This document shows positions 25,547-34,642 of a stretch of 50,361 nucleotides of DNA, piece after piece. The notes below the pieces were generated by a model, which did no database searches, had not been told where the DNA came from, and saw nothing but the letters and a program-made list of their open reading frames with translations. Source of the stretch: Hyphomicrobiales bacterium. GTDB lineage: Bacteria > Pseudomonadota > Alphaproteobacteria > Rhizobiales > Beijerinckiaceae. The stretch is from positions 1 to 50,361 of the forward strand of contig JAQGJH010000028.1 in the NCBI GenBank assembly GCA_028290705.1, read 5' to 3'. A program made the position numbers and the translations under genes. Positions within the stretch are counted from its first letter, which is position 1, and each line of letters begins with the position of its first letter.

Positions 25547-27182
25547 AAAACTCCGTAATGGCGGCCAGATTCTGGTCGCGGCCCTGCGGGTCAATGGAAC
25601 CGACACGGTCTTCGGCGTGCCGGGTGAAAGCGCGCTGCCGATCTTCGATGCGTTTCTCGACGAAACGCCGGCGCTGCGATTCATCGTCTGTCGGCACGAA
25701 GCCAACGCGGCCCATATGGCCGAGGCCGACGCCAAGCTCACCGGCCGCCCGGGAATCTGCATGGCGAGCCGCGGCCCCGGCGCGATGCATGCCGCCATCG
25801 GCGTCCACACCGCCTGGCAGAACTCGACGCCCATGATCCTCATAGTCGGGCAGGCCCCGCGCGTCCACCTCGGTCGCGAAGCCTTCCAGGAGATGGATCT
25901 CGTCAAGGCCTTCGCGGGCTCGACCAAATGGGCGGCGGAAATCGGACATCCCGATCAGATCCCCGAATATGTCGCCCGCGCCTACCAGATCGCCATGCAC
26001 GGGCGGCCCGGCCCGGTGATGCTCTCGATTCCCGAAGACGTGCTCGCCGCCACCAGTGCGGTCGGGGACGCGGAGCCGTTCAAGATCCTCACGCCCGCGC
26101 CGACGGCGCACGACATGGCGCAATTGCACGACCTGCTGCAGGCGGCCCAGCGTCCGTTGATGATCGTCGGAGGAGGCGGCTGGACCGCGCATGACGTCGC
26201 CGGCCTGGCGAAGTTCGCGCAGCAGAACGGGCTGCCGGTGGTGGCGGGGTTCCGTTGCCAGGATCTGCTCGACAATCGCGATCCGCATTACATCGGGGAC
26301 ATGAGCCTCGGCGGCAGCCGTCCGCTGGCGGCGCGCCTCGCACAAGCCGACTTTCTGCTCGTCGTGGGCGATCGGCTCGGCGAGGTGACGACGCGCGCCT
26401 ACACGTCGGTGCGTTGCCCCGATCCCGCACAGGTGCTGGTCCACGTCCATCCAGGATCCGACGAACTCGGCCGCGTCTACAATGCGCATCTGCCGATCAA
26501 CGCCACGGTCGGGACATTCGTGGACGCACTGCAGCGGCTCGCGCCCGTCGAATCTTCGCGCTGGTCGTCTTGGCTGGCCGAAGGACGCGCCGCCTATGTC
26601 GAATTCCAGAAGCCCAAGCAGAACGCGCCGGCGCTCGATCTCGGCCGCGCCATCCTGCACCTGCGCGATGTGCTGCCCGACGACGCCATCGTGGCCAATG
26701 GCGCGGGCAACTGCAACATCTGGCTGCACCGCTATTTCAGCTATCGCCAGCATGGCACACAGGTTGCGCCCCAATCGGGCGCCATGGGCTACGGACTGTC
26801 GGCCGCGATTGCCGCCAAGCTCCGTCATCCCGACCGAACCGTCGTGGGTTTCGCCGGCGACGGCTGCTTCATGATGGCGTCGCCCGATTTCGCCACGGCC
26901 GTGCATTACGGATTGAAGCTCATGGTGCTCGTCGCCAACAACGCCATGTATGGTTCGATCCGCATGCATCAGGAACGTCAGTTTCCGGGCCGGCCGAGCG
27001 GCACGTCGCTCACCAACCCTGATTTCGTCCAGCTGGCGCAATCCTACGGAGCGCATGGCGAACGCGTCGAAAGCGACGCCGAGTTTCCCGCCGCACTCGA
27101 GCGGGCGCTCGCCGCCGAAGGTCCGGCGATCCTGGAACTGCGGCTCGATCCCAACCAGCTCACACCGGATCTGTCACTCTGA
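25530..27182 (+). CDS. TPP-dependent acetolactate synthase-like enzyme (full length)
   Basis: The 550-residue protein has all three domains of the family. The N-terminal domain carries the TPP-activating Glu57 in CRHEANAAHMAEADAK. A middle domain covers about residues 190-320. The C-terminal domain has the diphosphate motif AGDG (Asp444) followed by VLVANN. ATG 25530 is chosen because GGAAG lies 5' of it and the upstream start would add only six residues inside tctA. It may be a 2-oxo acid decarboxylase, a carboligase or an oxalyl-CoA decarboxylase-type lyase; substrate residues cannot be judged by eye. The same combination with TctCBA occurs at 1-3865. The gene ends two bases before the stop of the convergent M42 peptidase gene. 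Confidence 0.9.
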   Translation: MNPQSEKLRNGGQILVAALRVNGTDTVFGVPGESALPIFDAFLDETPALRFIVCRHEANAAHMAEADAKLTGRPGICMASRGPGAMHAAIGVHTAWQNSTPMILIVGQAPRVHLGREAFQEMDLVKAFAGSTKWAAEIGHPDQIPEYVARAYQIAMHGRPGPVMLSIPEDVLAATSAVGDAEPFKILTPAPTAHDMAQLHDLLQAAQRPLMIVGGGGWTAHDVAGLAKFAQQNGLPVVAGFRCQDLLDNRDPHYIGDMSLGGSRPLAARLAQADFLLVVGDRLGEVTTRAYTSVRCPDPAQVLVHVHPGSDELGRVYNAHLPINATVGTFVDALQRLAPVESSRWSSWLAEGRAAYVEFQKPKQNAPALDLGRAILHLRDVLPDDAIVANGAGNCNIWLHRYFSYRQHGTQVAPQSGAMGYGLSAAIAAKLRHPDRTVVGFAGDGCFMMASPDFATAVHYGLKLMVLVANNAMYGSIRMHQERQFPGRPSGTSLTNPDFVQLAQSYGAHGERVESDAEFPAALERALAAEGPAILELRLDPNQLTPDLSL

Positions 27183-27184
27183 TC

Positions 27185-28333
27185 CTAGGTCTCGGTCGAC
27201 GGATCGAAGGATGCTTCCTTGGGGATCGGCTGCAGCGGAAACCCCTTGGTTCCGGGCGCTTCTTCGGCGGCGTCACGGCGGAACTCGATGGGGCTGAGCC
27301 CATAGGCGGTCAGGAGTTCGGCGACCGATCGCAACGCGTGCATGTGGATGCGTTCATAGCCATGCGAGGCGTCGACCCCGAAGGTCACGAGCGCATTGCG
27401 AATGTCGTGCCCGGCCACGATGGCGGAGGCGGCGTCGGAGCGATAAAAGCGGAACACGTCCTTCTGGTACTGGATGTCTTCGTCGCGGCAGAGTCGCACC
27501 AGCGCGCTCGTCAGATGATAATCGAATGGTCCCGTCTGATCCGCCATCGCGATGGTGACGCCGAATTCGTCAGAGTTCTGCCCGGGTCCGGTCGTGCCGT
27601 TGTCGACCGCCACCACGGACGCTACCTCGTCGGTCAGCGCCGATGAAGCTCCGACGCCGATTTCTTCCGCGATCGTGAAGATGAAATGCAGGTCGACCGG
27701 CGGCGTCTCGCCATGTTCGATCAGCGCCCTGAGGGCCGCCAGCATCAACGCGACCCCGGCCTTGTTGTCGAGATGACGCGAGACGATGTAGCCGTTCTTG
27801 AGATATTCGGGCTGTGGGTCGATCGCCACCGTATCGCCGACCTCCACGCCGAGGCGCTGCAGATCCTGGCAATTGCGCACCCGCGCGTCGACACGAAGCT
27901 CGACGTGATCCCAGCCGACCGGAAGCGTGTCCACCTCCGTGTTGAAGATGTGGCCCGAAGCCTTGAGCGGCAGGATCGTGCCGCGCACCGATGCCTTCTC
28001 GGTAAAAATCGTGACGCGCGCCCCCTCGGCGAAACGCGCCGACCAATTGCCGATCGGCACGAGTTCGAGCCGTCCGTTGGGCTTGAGCAGCTTCACCTGC
28101 GCGCCCAGCGTGTCGAGATGCGAGACGATCGCGCGGGCAGGGCGGTTGTGCCGGCCCGGCAGCACGACGCGCACCGCGCCGCGCCGCGTCAGCGTCGGCG
28201 TCAGGCCGATCCGCTCGAGCTCCGCGCAGACCGAGCGGACGATCGTGTCGGTAAAGCCGGTGGGACTTGGAATTTCAAGCATGCCTGCGAGCTGGCTCAA
28301 CAGGTAGTCGGTGTCGATCTTCAGCCGCGCCAT
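27185..28333 (-). CDS. M42-family metallopeptidase of the NAGGN osmoprotectant system
   Basis: The 382-residue protein has the M42 aminopeptidase metal-site elements: SHLDTLGAQ near residue 71, RHLDNKAGVAL near 190, AEEIG near 222, VAVDNGT near 244 and the late HGYERIH near 330. It is the peptidase regularly found as the last gene of N-acetylglutaminylglutamine amide (NAGGN) operons. A role in turnover or trimming of the dipeptide is likely but not proven. It follows the synthetase gene by 24 bp on the minus strand. Confidence 0.9.
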   Translation of the reverse strand: MARLKIDTDYLLSQLAGMLEIPSPTGFTDTIVRSVCAELERIGLTPTLTRRGAVRVVLPGRHNRPARAIVSHLDTLGAQVKLLKPNGRLELVPIGNWSARFAEGARVTIFTEKASVRGTILPLKASGHIFNTEVDTLPVGWDHVELRVDARVRNCQDLQRLGVEVGDTVAIDPQPEYLKNGYIVSRHLDNKAGVALMLAALRALIEHGETPPVDLHFIFTIAEEIGVGASSALTDEVASVVAVDNGTTGPGQNSDEFGVTIAMADQTGPFDYHLTSALVRLCRDEDIQYQKDVFRFYRSDAASAIVAGHDIRNALVTFGVDASHGYERIHMHALRSVAELLTAYGLSPIEFRRDAAEEAPGTKGFPLQPIPKEASFDPSTET

Positions 28334-28357
28334 GTCGTCAATACCCCGGTGTTTCGA

Positions 28358-30052
28358 TCAAGCGCCGGGCAGCGCCGCGGCGCGCGCGGAGGCCGGCATG
28401 GAATTTGGAAACAGCAGGTCGACGAACCGCTCCGCCGTTGGCTGTGGCGCGTGATTGGCGAGGCCCGGACGCTCGTTGGCTTCGATGAAGACATAGTCCG
28501 GACTGCGCGGCGAGGGAACGATGAAATCGATGCCCACCACCGGAATGTCGATGGCGCGCGCCGCCAGGATCGCGGCCTTGACGAGCTGGTGATGCACCTC
28601 GTCGGTGACGTCGTGGATCGTCCCGCCCGTGTGCAGGTTCGCGGTGTTGCGCACCTGCACGTCCAGACCATCGGCAGGCACGTCGTCGGGCGCGAAGCCA
28701 GCCTCCGCGAGGCATCGAATCGCCTCCGCGTCCAGCGGAATGGTCGATTCGCCGCCGGTCGCGGCGGCGCGTCTGCGGCTCTGCACCCTGATCAGATCCC
28801 GCAGTGTCGAGCGTCCATCGCCGATCACGCGCGCAGGCCGTCGGATGGCGGCCGCCACGAGCTTGAAGTCGATGATCACGAGTCGCAGATCCTCGCCCTC
28901 TGCCCGGCGCTCCACCAGCACGCGATCGCAATAACGCCGCGCGGTTTCGATCGCGGCGTCGACCTCATCGAGCGTCTTCAACCCGACCGCAATACCGCGG
29001 CCCTGCTCGCCACGTGCCGGTTTGACAACGACGCTTCCGTGCTGCGCCAGAAAGGCCGCGACCGCGTCGCGGTCATCCGCGTCGATCTGTTCGGGAGTCA
29101 GGACTCCCGCCGCCTCGACGATGCGCCGCGTCACCGACTTGTCGTCGCAGATGCTCATGGCGACGCCGCTCGTGAGCTCACTGAGCGACTCGCGGCAATG
29201 GATCGAGCGTCCTCCAAGCGACAGACGAAAGAAGCCGCCTTCAGCATCCGTCACCCGCACGTCGATGCCGCGCCGTCGCGCCTCGTCGACGATGATGCCC
29301 GCATAGGGATTGAGCGCGGCCTCGGGCGCCGGCCCGGTGAACAATCTCTCGTTGATCGAATTCTTCCGCTTCAGCGTGAAATAGGGAACGCGCGCGAAGC
29401 CGAGCTTTTCATAAAGCGAGATCGCCTGCTCGTTGTCGTGCAGGACGGTCAAGTCCGTGTAGGTCGCGCCTCGCGCACCCAGATGCTCGATGGCGCTGCG
29501 CACCAGCGACTCGCCGAGTCCGGGCCAGCGCGCCTGCGGATCGACCACCAGGCACCAGAACGAAGATCCGTGGTCCCCCGCGCCCAGGGCGGCTTCATGG
29601 TCGATGGCCATCACCGACCCGAGCACGACCCCGGTGCTCTCTTCCTCGGCGACGAAGATGCGGATGCCGCTGCTCTCGTAGTCGGTCTGCAGGAAGTCGG
29701 GTCGGATCGGCACCATGCGCCGCGCCGCATAGATGCGATTGACGCTGTCGACGTCCTCGGGAATCTCGATGGGTCGAATGCGAAAGCCCTGCATGCCGCG
29801 AAGAGAGGGCGCGTAGGCGGCATGTTCCAGCCGGAACGTGTGCGACGGGTCGAGGAACAACTCGTGCGGCGCCATGGCCAGCAGCACATGTGGATCGGAC
29901 ACGTAGATGGCGACATCGCGCCCGTCCGGCGCTTCGCTGCGCATGTCGTCGGCCAGCACGGATGGATCCTCGAAGGTCTGGCCGAACAGCAGGCGGCCCC
30001 ACCCGCAATCGATGGATGCGTTCAGCGCGGTCTGGCTCCTTGCGTTCGCCAT
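28358..30052 (-). CDS. ngg: N-acetylglutaminylglutamine synthetase (GNAT plus ATP-grasp)
   Basis: The 564-residue fusion has a GNAT acetyltransferase domain (about residues 100-260; LVVDPQARWPGLGESLVRSAIEHLGARG and NEQAISLYEKLGFARV are visible). An ATP-grasp ligase domain follows (about 320-555; VVKPARGEQGRGIAVGL, VLVERRAEGEDLRLVII and EANERPGLANH). It makes N-acetylglutaminylglutamine from glutamine, acetyl-CoA and ATP in the cytosol. The amidotransferase gene ends three bases upstream, so the two are co-translated. Together they build the osmolyte NAGGN. Confidence 0.93.
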   Translation of the reverse strand: MANARSQTALNASIDCGWGRLLFGQTFEDPSVLADDMRSEAPDGRDVAIYVSDPHVLLAMAPHELFLDPSHTFRLEHAAYAPSLRGMQGFRIRPIEIPEDVDSVNRIYAARRMVPIRPDFLQTDYESSGIRIFVAEEESTGVVLGSVMAIDHEAALGAGDHGSSFWCLVVDPQARWPGLGESLVRSAIEHLGARGATYTDLTVLHDNEQAISLYEKLGFARVPYFTLKRKNSINERLFTGPAPEAALNPYAGIIVDEARRRGIDVRVTDAEGGFFRLSLGGRSIHCRESLSELTSGVAMSICDDKSVTRRIVEAAGVLTPEQIDADDRDAVAAFLAQHGSVVVKPARGEQGRGIAVGLKTLDEVDAAIETARRYCDRVLVERRAEGEDLRLVIIDFKLVAAAIRRPARVIGDGRSTLRDLIRVQSRRRAAATGGESTIPLDAEAIRCLAEAGFAPDDVPADGLDVQVRNTANLHTGGTIHDVTDEVHHQLVKAAILAARAIDIPVVGIDFIVPSPRSPDYVFIEANERPGLANHAPQPTAERFVDLLFPNSMPASARAAALPGA

Positions 30053-30055
30053 GGC

Positions 30056-31831
30056 TCAGATCCCGTGCTTCTGGAGCCAGAGTTCGAGCAGCGCCACCTG
30101 CCAGAGCTCGGAGCCGCGCAAGGGTGTGATGGCGTCTCGCGGACGGGCATAGAGGCTGTCGAGATAATCCTGCCGGAACAATCCGCGATCGCGTGCAGCC
30201 CGGTTCGACAGGGCGTCGCGCACGAAATCCAGTCTCGGTCCGTCGATGTATTTGAGGCCCGGAACCGGGAAGTACCCCTTTTCGCGGTCGATCACGTCAT
30301 GAGGGATCACCTTGCGGGCGGCCTCCTTCAAAATGCCTTTCCCGCCATGCGCCAGTTTGTGACGCGCCGGAATACGCGCGGCAAACTCGCCGACCTGATG
30401 GTCGAGGAATGGCACGCGGGCTTCGAGCCCGCACGACATCGTCATGTTGTCGACCCGCTTCACAGGGTCGTCGACCAGCATCACCGTGCTGTCGAGCCGC
30501 AGCGCCTTGTCGACCGGGTCGCTCGCGCCCGGCAGATCGAAATGGGCTTGCACGTAGGCGCGCACCTCGTCGTCCTGCACGTGCCAGGCGGGCGACAGAT
30601 GAGCGGCGAGTCGCGCGTGATCCCTGTCGAGGAAGGCGCGCGTGTAGTCGCCCACCGGGTCTTGCGAGCCCGCCATCGGCGGATACCAGTGGTAACCCGC
30701 GAACACTTCGTCGGCCCCCTGGCCCGAGAGCACGACCTTGACGTGTTTCGAGACCTCGCGCGAGAGGAGATAGAACGCGACATTGTCATACGAGACCATC
30801 GGCTCCGACATGGCCGCGATGGCGCCCGGAAGCGCGTCGATCATCTCGCGTTCCGGCACGAAGATCTTGTGGTGGTGCGTCCCGTAATGCCTGGCGATGA
30901 GGTCGGAGTAACGGAACTCGTCACCTTTCTCGCCATGCGCTTCCTCGAATCCGATCGAGAAGGTCTGCAGATCCTTCTGCCCGCGGTCCGCCAGCAGCCC
31001 GACCAGCAGGCTGGAATCCAGTCCACCCGACAGCAGCACGCCGACCGGAACGTCCGCCACCATGCGGCGCTCCACGGCCGCATGCAGCTCCTCCAGCAGC
31101 ATGTCGCGCCATTCCGCTTCGCTGCGGCGCTCGTCTTCCGCGCTGCGATCGAAACTCATGCGCCAATAGGTGCGCTCCGTGAACGTCCCGTCCGACTCGA
31201 TCACTCGGATGGTGGCGGGCGGCAGTTTGCGCACGCCTTTCAAAATTGTGCGCGGCGGCGGCACGATGGCGTGCAGGCTCATGTAGAATTGCAGCCCCAC
31301 GGGGTCGATCGCCGTGTCCACCCGACCGGTGGCGACCAGCGCCGGCAGCGACGAGGCGAACAGCAACGCGCCGTCTGTTTCGGCGAGGTAGAGCGGCTTG
31401 ATCCCGAAGCGGTCGCGCGCCAGCACCACACGTCCGCTGTCGCGCTCGTGGATCGCGAAGGCGAACATGCCGTTGAACCGTTGCACGCATTCGGGTCCCC
31501 AGGCGTGATAGGCCTTGAGGATCACCTCGGTGTCGCCGCCGGAGAAAAAGCGGTAGCCGCGCTGTTCGAGGTTGGCGCGAAGCTCTTTGTAATTGTAGAT
31601 GCAGCCGTTGAACGCGATGCTCAGGCCGAGATCGGCGTCGACCATGGGCTGCTCGGCCTTGGCCGAAAGGTCGATGATGCTCAGGCGCCGGTGGCCGAGC
31701 GTGACACGCCCGCGCGAAACCAGACCGTTTCCGTCCGGTCCGCGGGGGGCCAGCGCCTCTGACATCTTCTCCACGGCGGCGGCGCCCGCCGCCTTACCGT
31801 CGAAACGGATCTCGCCGCAAATCCCGCACAT
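30056..31831 (-). CDS. asnO: N-acetylglutaminylglutamine amidotransferase (AsnB-like)
   Basis: The 591-residue protein starts MCGICGE, so Cys2 is the glutaminase nucleophile. It has the class II glutamine amidotransferase domain (about 1-210) and an asparagine-synthetase domain with the ATP-pyrophosphatase loop LSGGLDSS near residue 270 and SGQGADEVFAGYHWYP near 370. It converts N-acetylglutaminylglutamine to its C-terminal amide, the compatible solute NAGGN, used under osmotic stress. It is the first gene of the asnO-ngg-peptidase operon. It starts 92 bp after the stop of the SDR gene, which may be co-transcribed. Confidence 0.93.
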   Translation of the reverse strand: MCGICGEIRFDGKAAGAAAVEKMSEALAPRGPDGNGLVSRGRVTLGHRRLSIIDLSAKAEQPMVDADLGLSIAFNGCIYNYKELRANLEQRGYRFFSGGDTEVILKAYHAWGPECVQRFNGMFAFAIHERDSGRVVLARDRFGIKPLYLAETDGALLFASSLPALVATGRVDTAIDPVGLQFYMSLHAIVPPPRTILKGVRKLPPATIRVIESDGTFTERTYWRMSFDRSAEDERRSEAEWRDMLLEELHAAVERRMVADVPVGVLLSGGLDSSLLVGLLADRGQKDLQTFSIGFEEAHGEKGDEFRYSDLIARHYGTHHHKIFVPEREMIDALPGAIAAMSEPMVSYDNVAFYLLSREVSKHVKVVLSGQGADEVFAGYHWYPPMAGSQDPVGDYTRAFLDRDHARLAAHLSPAWHVQDDEVRAYVQAHFDLPGASDPVDKALRLDSTVMLVDDPVKRVDNMTMSCGLEARVPFLDHQVGEFAARIPARHKLAHGGKGILKEAARKVIPHDVIDREKGYFPVPGLKYIDGPRLDFVRDALSNRAARDRGLFRQDYLDSLYARPRDAITPLRGSELWQVALLELWLQKHGI

Positions 31832-31923
31832 GCAAAATCCTTCGCTGCCTTGGAATGAGCGAGGTTAAAGCTTGAGCGCCAGTTCGGTTCCAAAAAACCC
31901 GAGGCTCGGATCGAAGACCGGAC

Positions 31924-32781
31924 TCAGATGATCGGCTTGCCCCCCGTCACCGCCACGGTCGCGCCCGAAACGTAGCTCGCCTCGCGCGACGCCAGCATGA
32001 CGTAGACAGTTGCGAGTTCGGCCGGTTGGCCGGGGCGCTTCATCGGCACCTGCGAGCCGAACGACTTGACCTTCTCGGCCGGCATCGTCGAGGGGATGAG
32101 CGGCGTCCAGATCGGCCCGGGCGCGACGCAATTCACCCGGATCTCCTTCTCGGCGACCAGTTGCGCGAGGCCGCCGGTGAAATTCTGGATCGCCCCCTTG
32201 GTCGTGGCGTAGGCCAGCAGTTGCGGGCTGGGCGTATCGGCGTTGACCGAACTCGTGTTGATGATCGACGATCCGGGCTTCATGTGCGGGATTGCGGCCT
32301 TGCACAGGTAGAACATGGCGTGAATGTTGGTCCGGAACGTGACGTCCCACTCCTCGTCGGAAATCTCCTCCACGTCGGAGAAGCTCGCCTGATGGGCGGC
32401 GTTGTTGACGAGAATGTCGATGCCGCCGAACTCCTCGATGCAGCGTGCGACGATCGCCCGGCAATGCGCCGCATCCTGGATGTCGCCGCCCATGAGCACC
32501 GCCTTCCGGCCCGCCTCCTCGATCAGGCGCTGCGTCTCGCGCGCGTCCGCATCCTCGCTGAGATAGCTCACCAGCACGTCGGCGCCCTCGCGCGCATAGG
32601 CCAGCGCGACGGCGCGACCGATGCCGCTGTCGCCACCCGTGATCACCGCCTTCATCCCTACGAGTCGGCCGGATCCCCGATAGCTCGTCTCACCGTGATC
32701 GGGCTGGGGATTCATCATCCGGGTCTCGCCCGGCATCGGCTGCTTCTGATCCGGAAACGGAGGCTTGGGATAGGACGTCAT
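31924..32781 (-). CDS. SDR-family oxidoreductase (stress-type, YhdF/YdaD-like)
   Basis: The 285-residue protein has the N-terminal Pro-rich leader typical of this SDR subgroup (YPKPPFPDQKQPMPG). It then has the cofactor motif GGDSGIGRA near residue 50 and NNAAHQ near 125, with the catalytic Ser in NTSSVN and YATTK (Tyr and Lys). GAGGAT lies just upstream of the start. Close relatives are general-stress glucose- or aldehyde-type dehydrogenases of unclear substrate. Being directly upstream of the NAGGN operon on the same strand suggests a shared osmotic or general-stress control, which is inference. Confidence 0.88.
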   Translation of the reverse strand: MTSYPKPPFPDQKQPMPGETRMMNPQPDHGETSYRGSGRLVGMKAVITGGDSGIGRAVALAYAREGADVLVSYLSEDADARETQRLIEEAGRKAVLMGGDIQDAAHCRAIVARCIEEFGGIDILVNNAAHQASFSDVEEISDEEWDVTFRTNIHAMFYLCKAAIPHMKPGSSIINTSSVNADTPSPQLLAYATTKGAIQNFTGGLAQLVAEKEIRVNCVAPGPIWTPLIPSTMPAEKVKSFGSQVPMKRPGQPAELATVYVMLASREASYVSGATVAVTGGKPII

Positions 32782-32940
32782 GGGAGATCCTCATGGACGA
32801 AAGGACGCGTGCGCGCCCGACAGACACCCCAACGCGCAACTCCCAAACTGTTTCAGCGCGAGCGGGCAAACTCTTTGCCGGTCTTGCGCCGCGAGACGTG
32901 ACGTGGCTTTCGTCAGCGCCTGCGCTAGAAGGGCGGGGTC

Positions 32941-33741
32941 ATGTCCCGGAGTTTGCGAATGGCGTCTTCGAACACCGCCCCGGCGAAAGCCTTTCCGCCC
33001 GGCACGGCCGCGGCCGTCCGCCGGTCGTTGCAGATCTATCGGCGGGATCGCGCGCGCGAGCCGCTGCTCGACGCCTGGTATGCGCAATTCGTGTCGCCAG
33101 GCGCGCTCGTCTTCGACATCGGGGCGCATGCGGGCGACCGCACTGCCTGCTTCGCGCGCCTTGGCGCGCGCGTCGTCGCGGCGGAACCGCAGCCGGCCTT
33201 TGCGCGATTGCTGCGTTTCCTGCACCGCGCGGATGCGCACGTCACGATCGAGCCGGTGGCGGTGGGGGCCCGCGAGGGATCCATCGCCCTCAACCTGAAC
33301 GTCGACAACCCGACGGTCAGCACGGTCTCGCCCGATTTCATCGCCGCCGCCCGTGGCGTCCGGGGTTGGGAGACGCAGACCTGGGCCCGGACGATCGACG
33401 TGCCGGTCTCGACGCTCGATGCGCTGGTCGCCCGGCATGGCCAGCCGTCCTTTGTGAAGCTCGATGTCGAGGGCTGGGAGTACGAGGCTCTTCGAGGCCT
33501 GTCGCGGATGCCTGCGGTCCTGTCATTCGAGTTCACCACCATCCAGAAAGACGTCGCGCTCGCCTGCCTGCAACGCCTGGCGTCGCTCGGCGCGACCCGC
33601 TTCCGGGCCTCGCTCGGAGAAAGCCTCGCCTTTGTCGAACATCAGCAGGGAAGCCTCGATCTAAACGGCATGGCGAGCTGGCTGGAAGCCCTGCCGCTCG
33701 CCGCCAATTCCGGCGATGTCTACGCCTACGCAGAAGGTTAG
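32941..33741 (+). CDS. FkbM-family methyltransferase
   Basis: The 266-residue protein shows the SAM-binding motif LVFDIGAHAGDRTACFARLGARVVAAEPQ near residue 55 and the FkbM hallmark FVKLDVEGWEYEALRGL near residue 175. Such enzymes O-methylate sugars, polyketides or other small molecules; no partner genes for glycan or natural-product synthesis are nearby, so the substrate is open. The upstream 159 bp is a divergent gap toward the SDR gene with no clear regulatory motif that I can see. Confidence 0.85.
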   Translation: MSRSLRMASSNTAPAKAFPPGTAAAVRRSLQIYRRDRAREPLLDAWYAQFVSPGALVFDIGAHAGDRTACFARLGARVVAAEPQPAFARLLRFLHRADAHVTIEPVAVGAREGSIALNLNVDNPTVSTVSPDFIAAARGVRGWETQTWARTIDVPVSTLDALVARHGQPSFVKLDVEGWEYEALRGLSRMPAVLSFEFTTIQKDVALACLQRLASLGATRFRASLGESLAFVEHQQGSLDLNGMASWLEALPLAANSGDVYAYAEG

Positions 33742-33781
33742 CCGTCCCAGGAGGCCCGTGGACAAGCCGTCCGGGAAGGAC

Positions 33782-33807
33782 TATTCAGTAAGCCAATCCG
33801 CTGAATA
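33782..33807. promoter_or_regulatory. Inverted repeat upstream of the nickel importer
   Basis: TATTCAG (33782-33788) and CTGAATA (33801-33807) form perfect 7-bp arms around a 12-bp spacer, 35 bp before the first gene of the nickel operon. Size and position resemble a metal-regulator operator such as NikR, but the arm sequence is not the Escherichia coli GTATGA type. No nikR gene is in the window. Confidence 0.5.
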
Positions 33808-33841
33808 ATTCATAACGGCTCCGCCCGGGAGGCAATCAGAC

Positions 33842-34612
33842 ATGTTCGGACGTCACTTGGCGCTGGCCGTCGTAGGCGCGTGGGGACTCTCCTTCTCACC
33901 GGCCTCGGCGCATTTCCAGCAGATCCTTCCGTCCGAGGACGTTCTGGTGAATGGCGGCGCGGTTTCGGTCGACATGCTCTTCACGCACCCGATGGAACGC
34001 GGCCCCGAAATGGAGATGAAGCGGCCGAAGCGCTTCGGCGCCATGCTGGGCGGCAAGCCCGTCGACATGCTGGCGCGCCTCACGGCCGCCGGGAAGGGCT
34101 GGCAGGCCAAAGCCGAACTGAAGGAGCCGGGAGCCGCGGTGTTCTTCGTCGAGCCCGAGCCTTATTGGGAGCCGGCGGAAGGCAAATACATCGTCCACTA
34201 TTCCAAAGTCGTGGTCGACGGCTTCGCCTCGGGCGAGGGCTGGGACCAGAGCGTCGGCTTCCCGGTCGAGATCGAACCCCTGGTGCGGCCGACCGGCCTG
34301 TGGACGGGAAATCTGTTCCGCGGGATCGTCAAGCGCGACGGCAAGCCGGTGCCTTTCGCCGAGATCGAGGTCGAGTTCGTCAATGACGGCTCGGTCAAGC
34401 CGCCCAACGACGCGTTCATCACACAGGTCATCAAGGCCGATGCCGCTGGCGTCTTCGCCTATGCGATGCCGCGCAGCGGCTGGTGGGGCTTTGCGGCCCT
34501 GGTCGAAGGCGACAAGCCGATGAAAAGTCCCGACGGCAAGGACGTGCCGGTCGAACTCGGCGGCCTGATCTGGGTCAAGACGACGTCCATGGATGGCGCG
34601 CCCGCGCGCTGA
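33842..34612 (+). CDS. nikK: NikK-like periplasmic protein (DUF4198)
   Basis: The 256-residue protein has a signal peptide ending SPASA and then the mature start HFQQILPSEDVL. This is a DUF4198 protein with a histidine exposed at or near its mature N-terminus, as in NikK. Such proteins are extra components of nickel/cobalt energy-coupling-factor importers. They act in the periplasm, probably in metal capture. The four following genes encode NikM, NikL, NikQ and NikO types, giving a complete NikKMLQO system. The acidic patch MERGPEMEMKRPKRFG near residue 52 is also typical. Confidence 0.85.
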   Translation: MFGRHLALAVVGAWGLSFSPASAHFQQILPSEDVLVNGGAVSVDMLFTHPMERGPEMEMKRPKRFGAMLGGKPVDMLARLTAAGKGWQAKAELKEPGAAVFFVEPEPYWEPAEGKYIVHYSKVVVDGFASGEGWDQSVGFPVEIEPLVRPTGLWTGNLFRGIVKRDGKPVPFAEIEVEFVNDGSVKPPNDAFITQVIKADAAGVFAYAMPRSGWWGFAALVEGDKPMKSPDGKDVPVELGGLIWVKTTSMDGAPAR

Positions 34613-34642
34613 GTCAGAGTTGGTGGAGTGAGGAGGCGCAGT

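Noticed and set aside
27686-31762. A 1358-codon open frame on the + strand opposite the NAGGN operon
   Set aside because: It lies antisense to three clearly identified genes. Its product is rich in Arg, His and Asp without any domain, the usual shadow of GC-rich codon bias.
31832-31923. EcfG-type stress promoter (GGAAC) before the NAGGN operon
   Set aside because: A GGAAC is present on the minus strand, but no CGTT-type -10 element follows at 16-17 bp.
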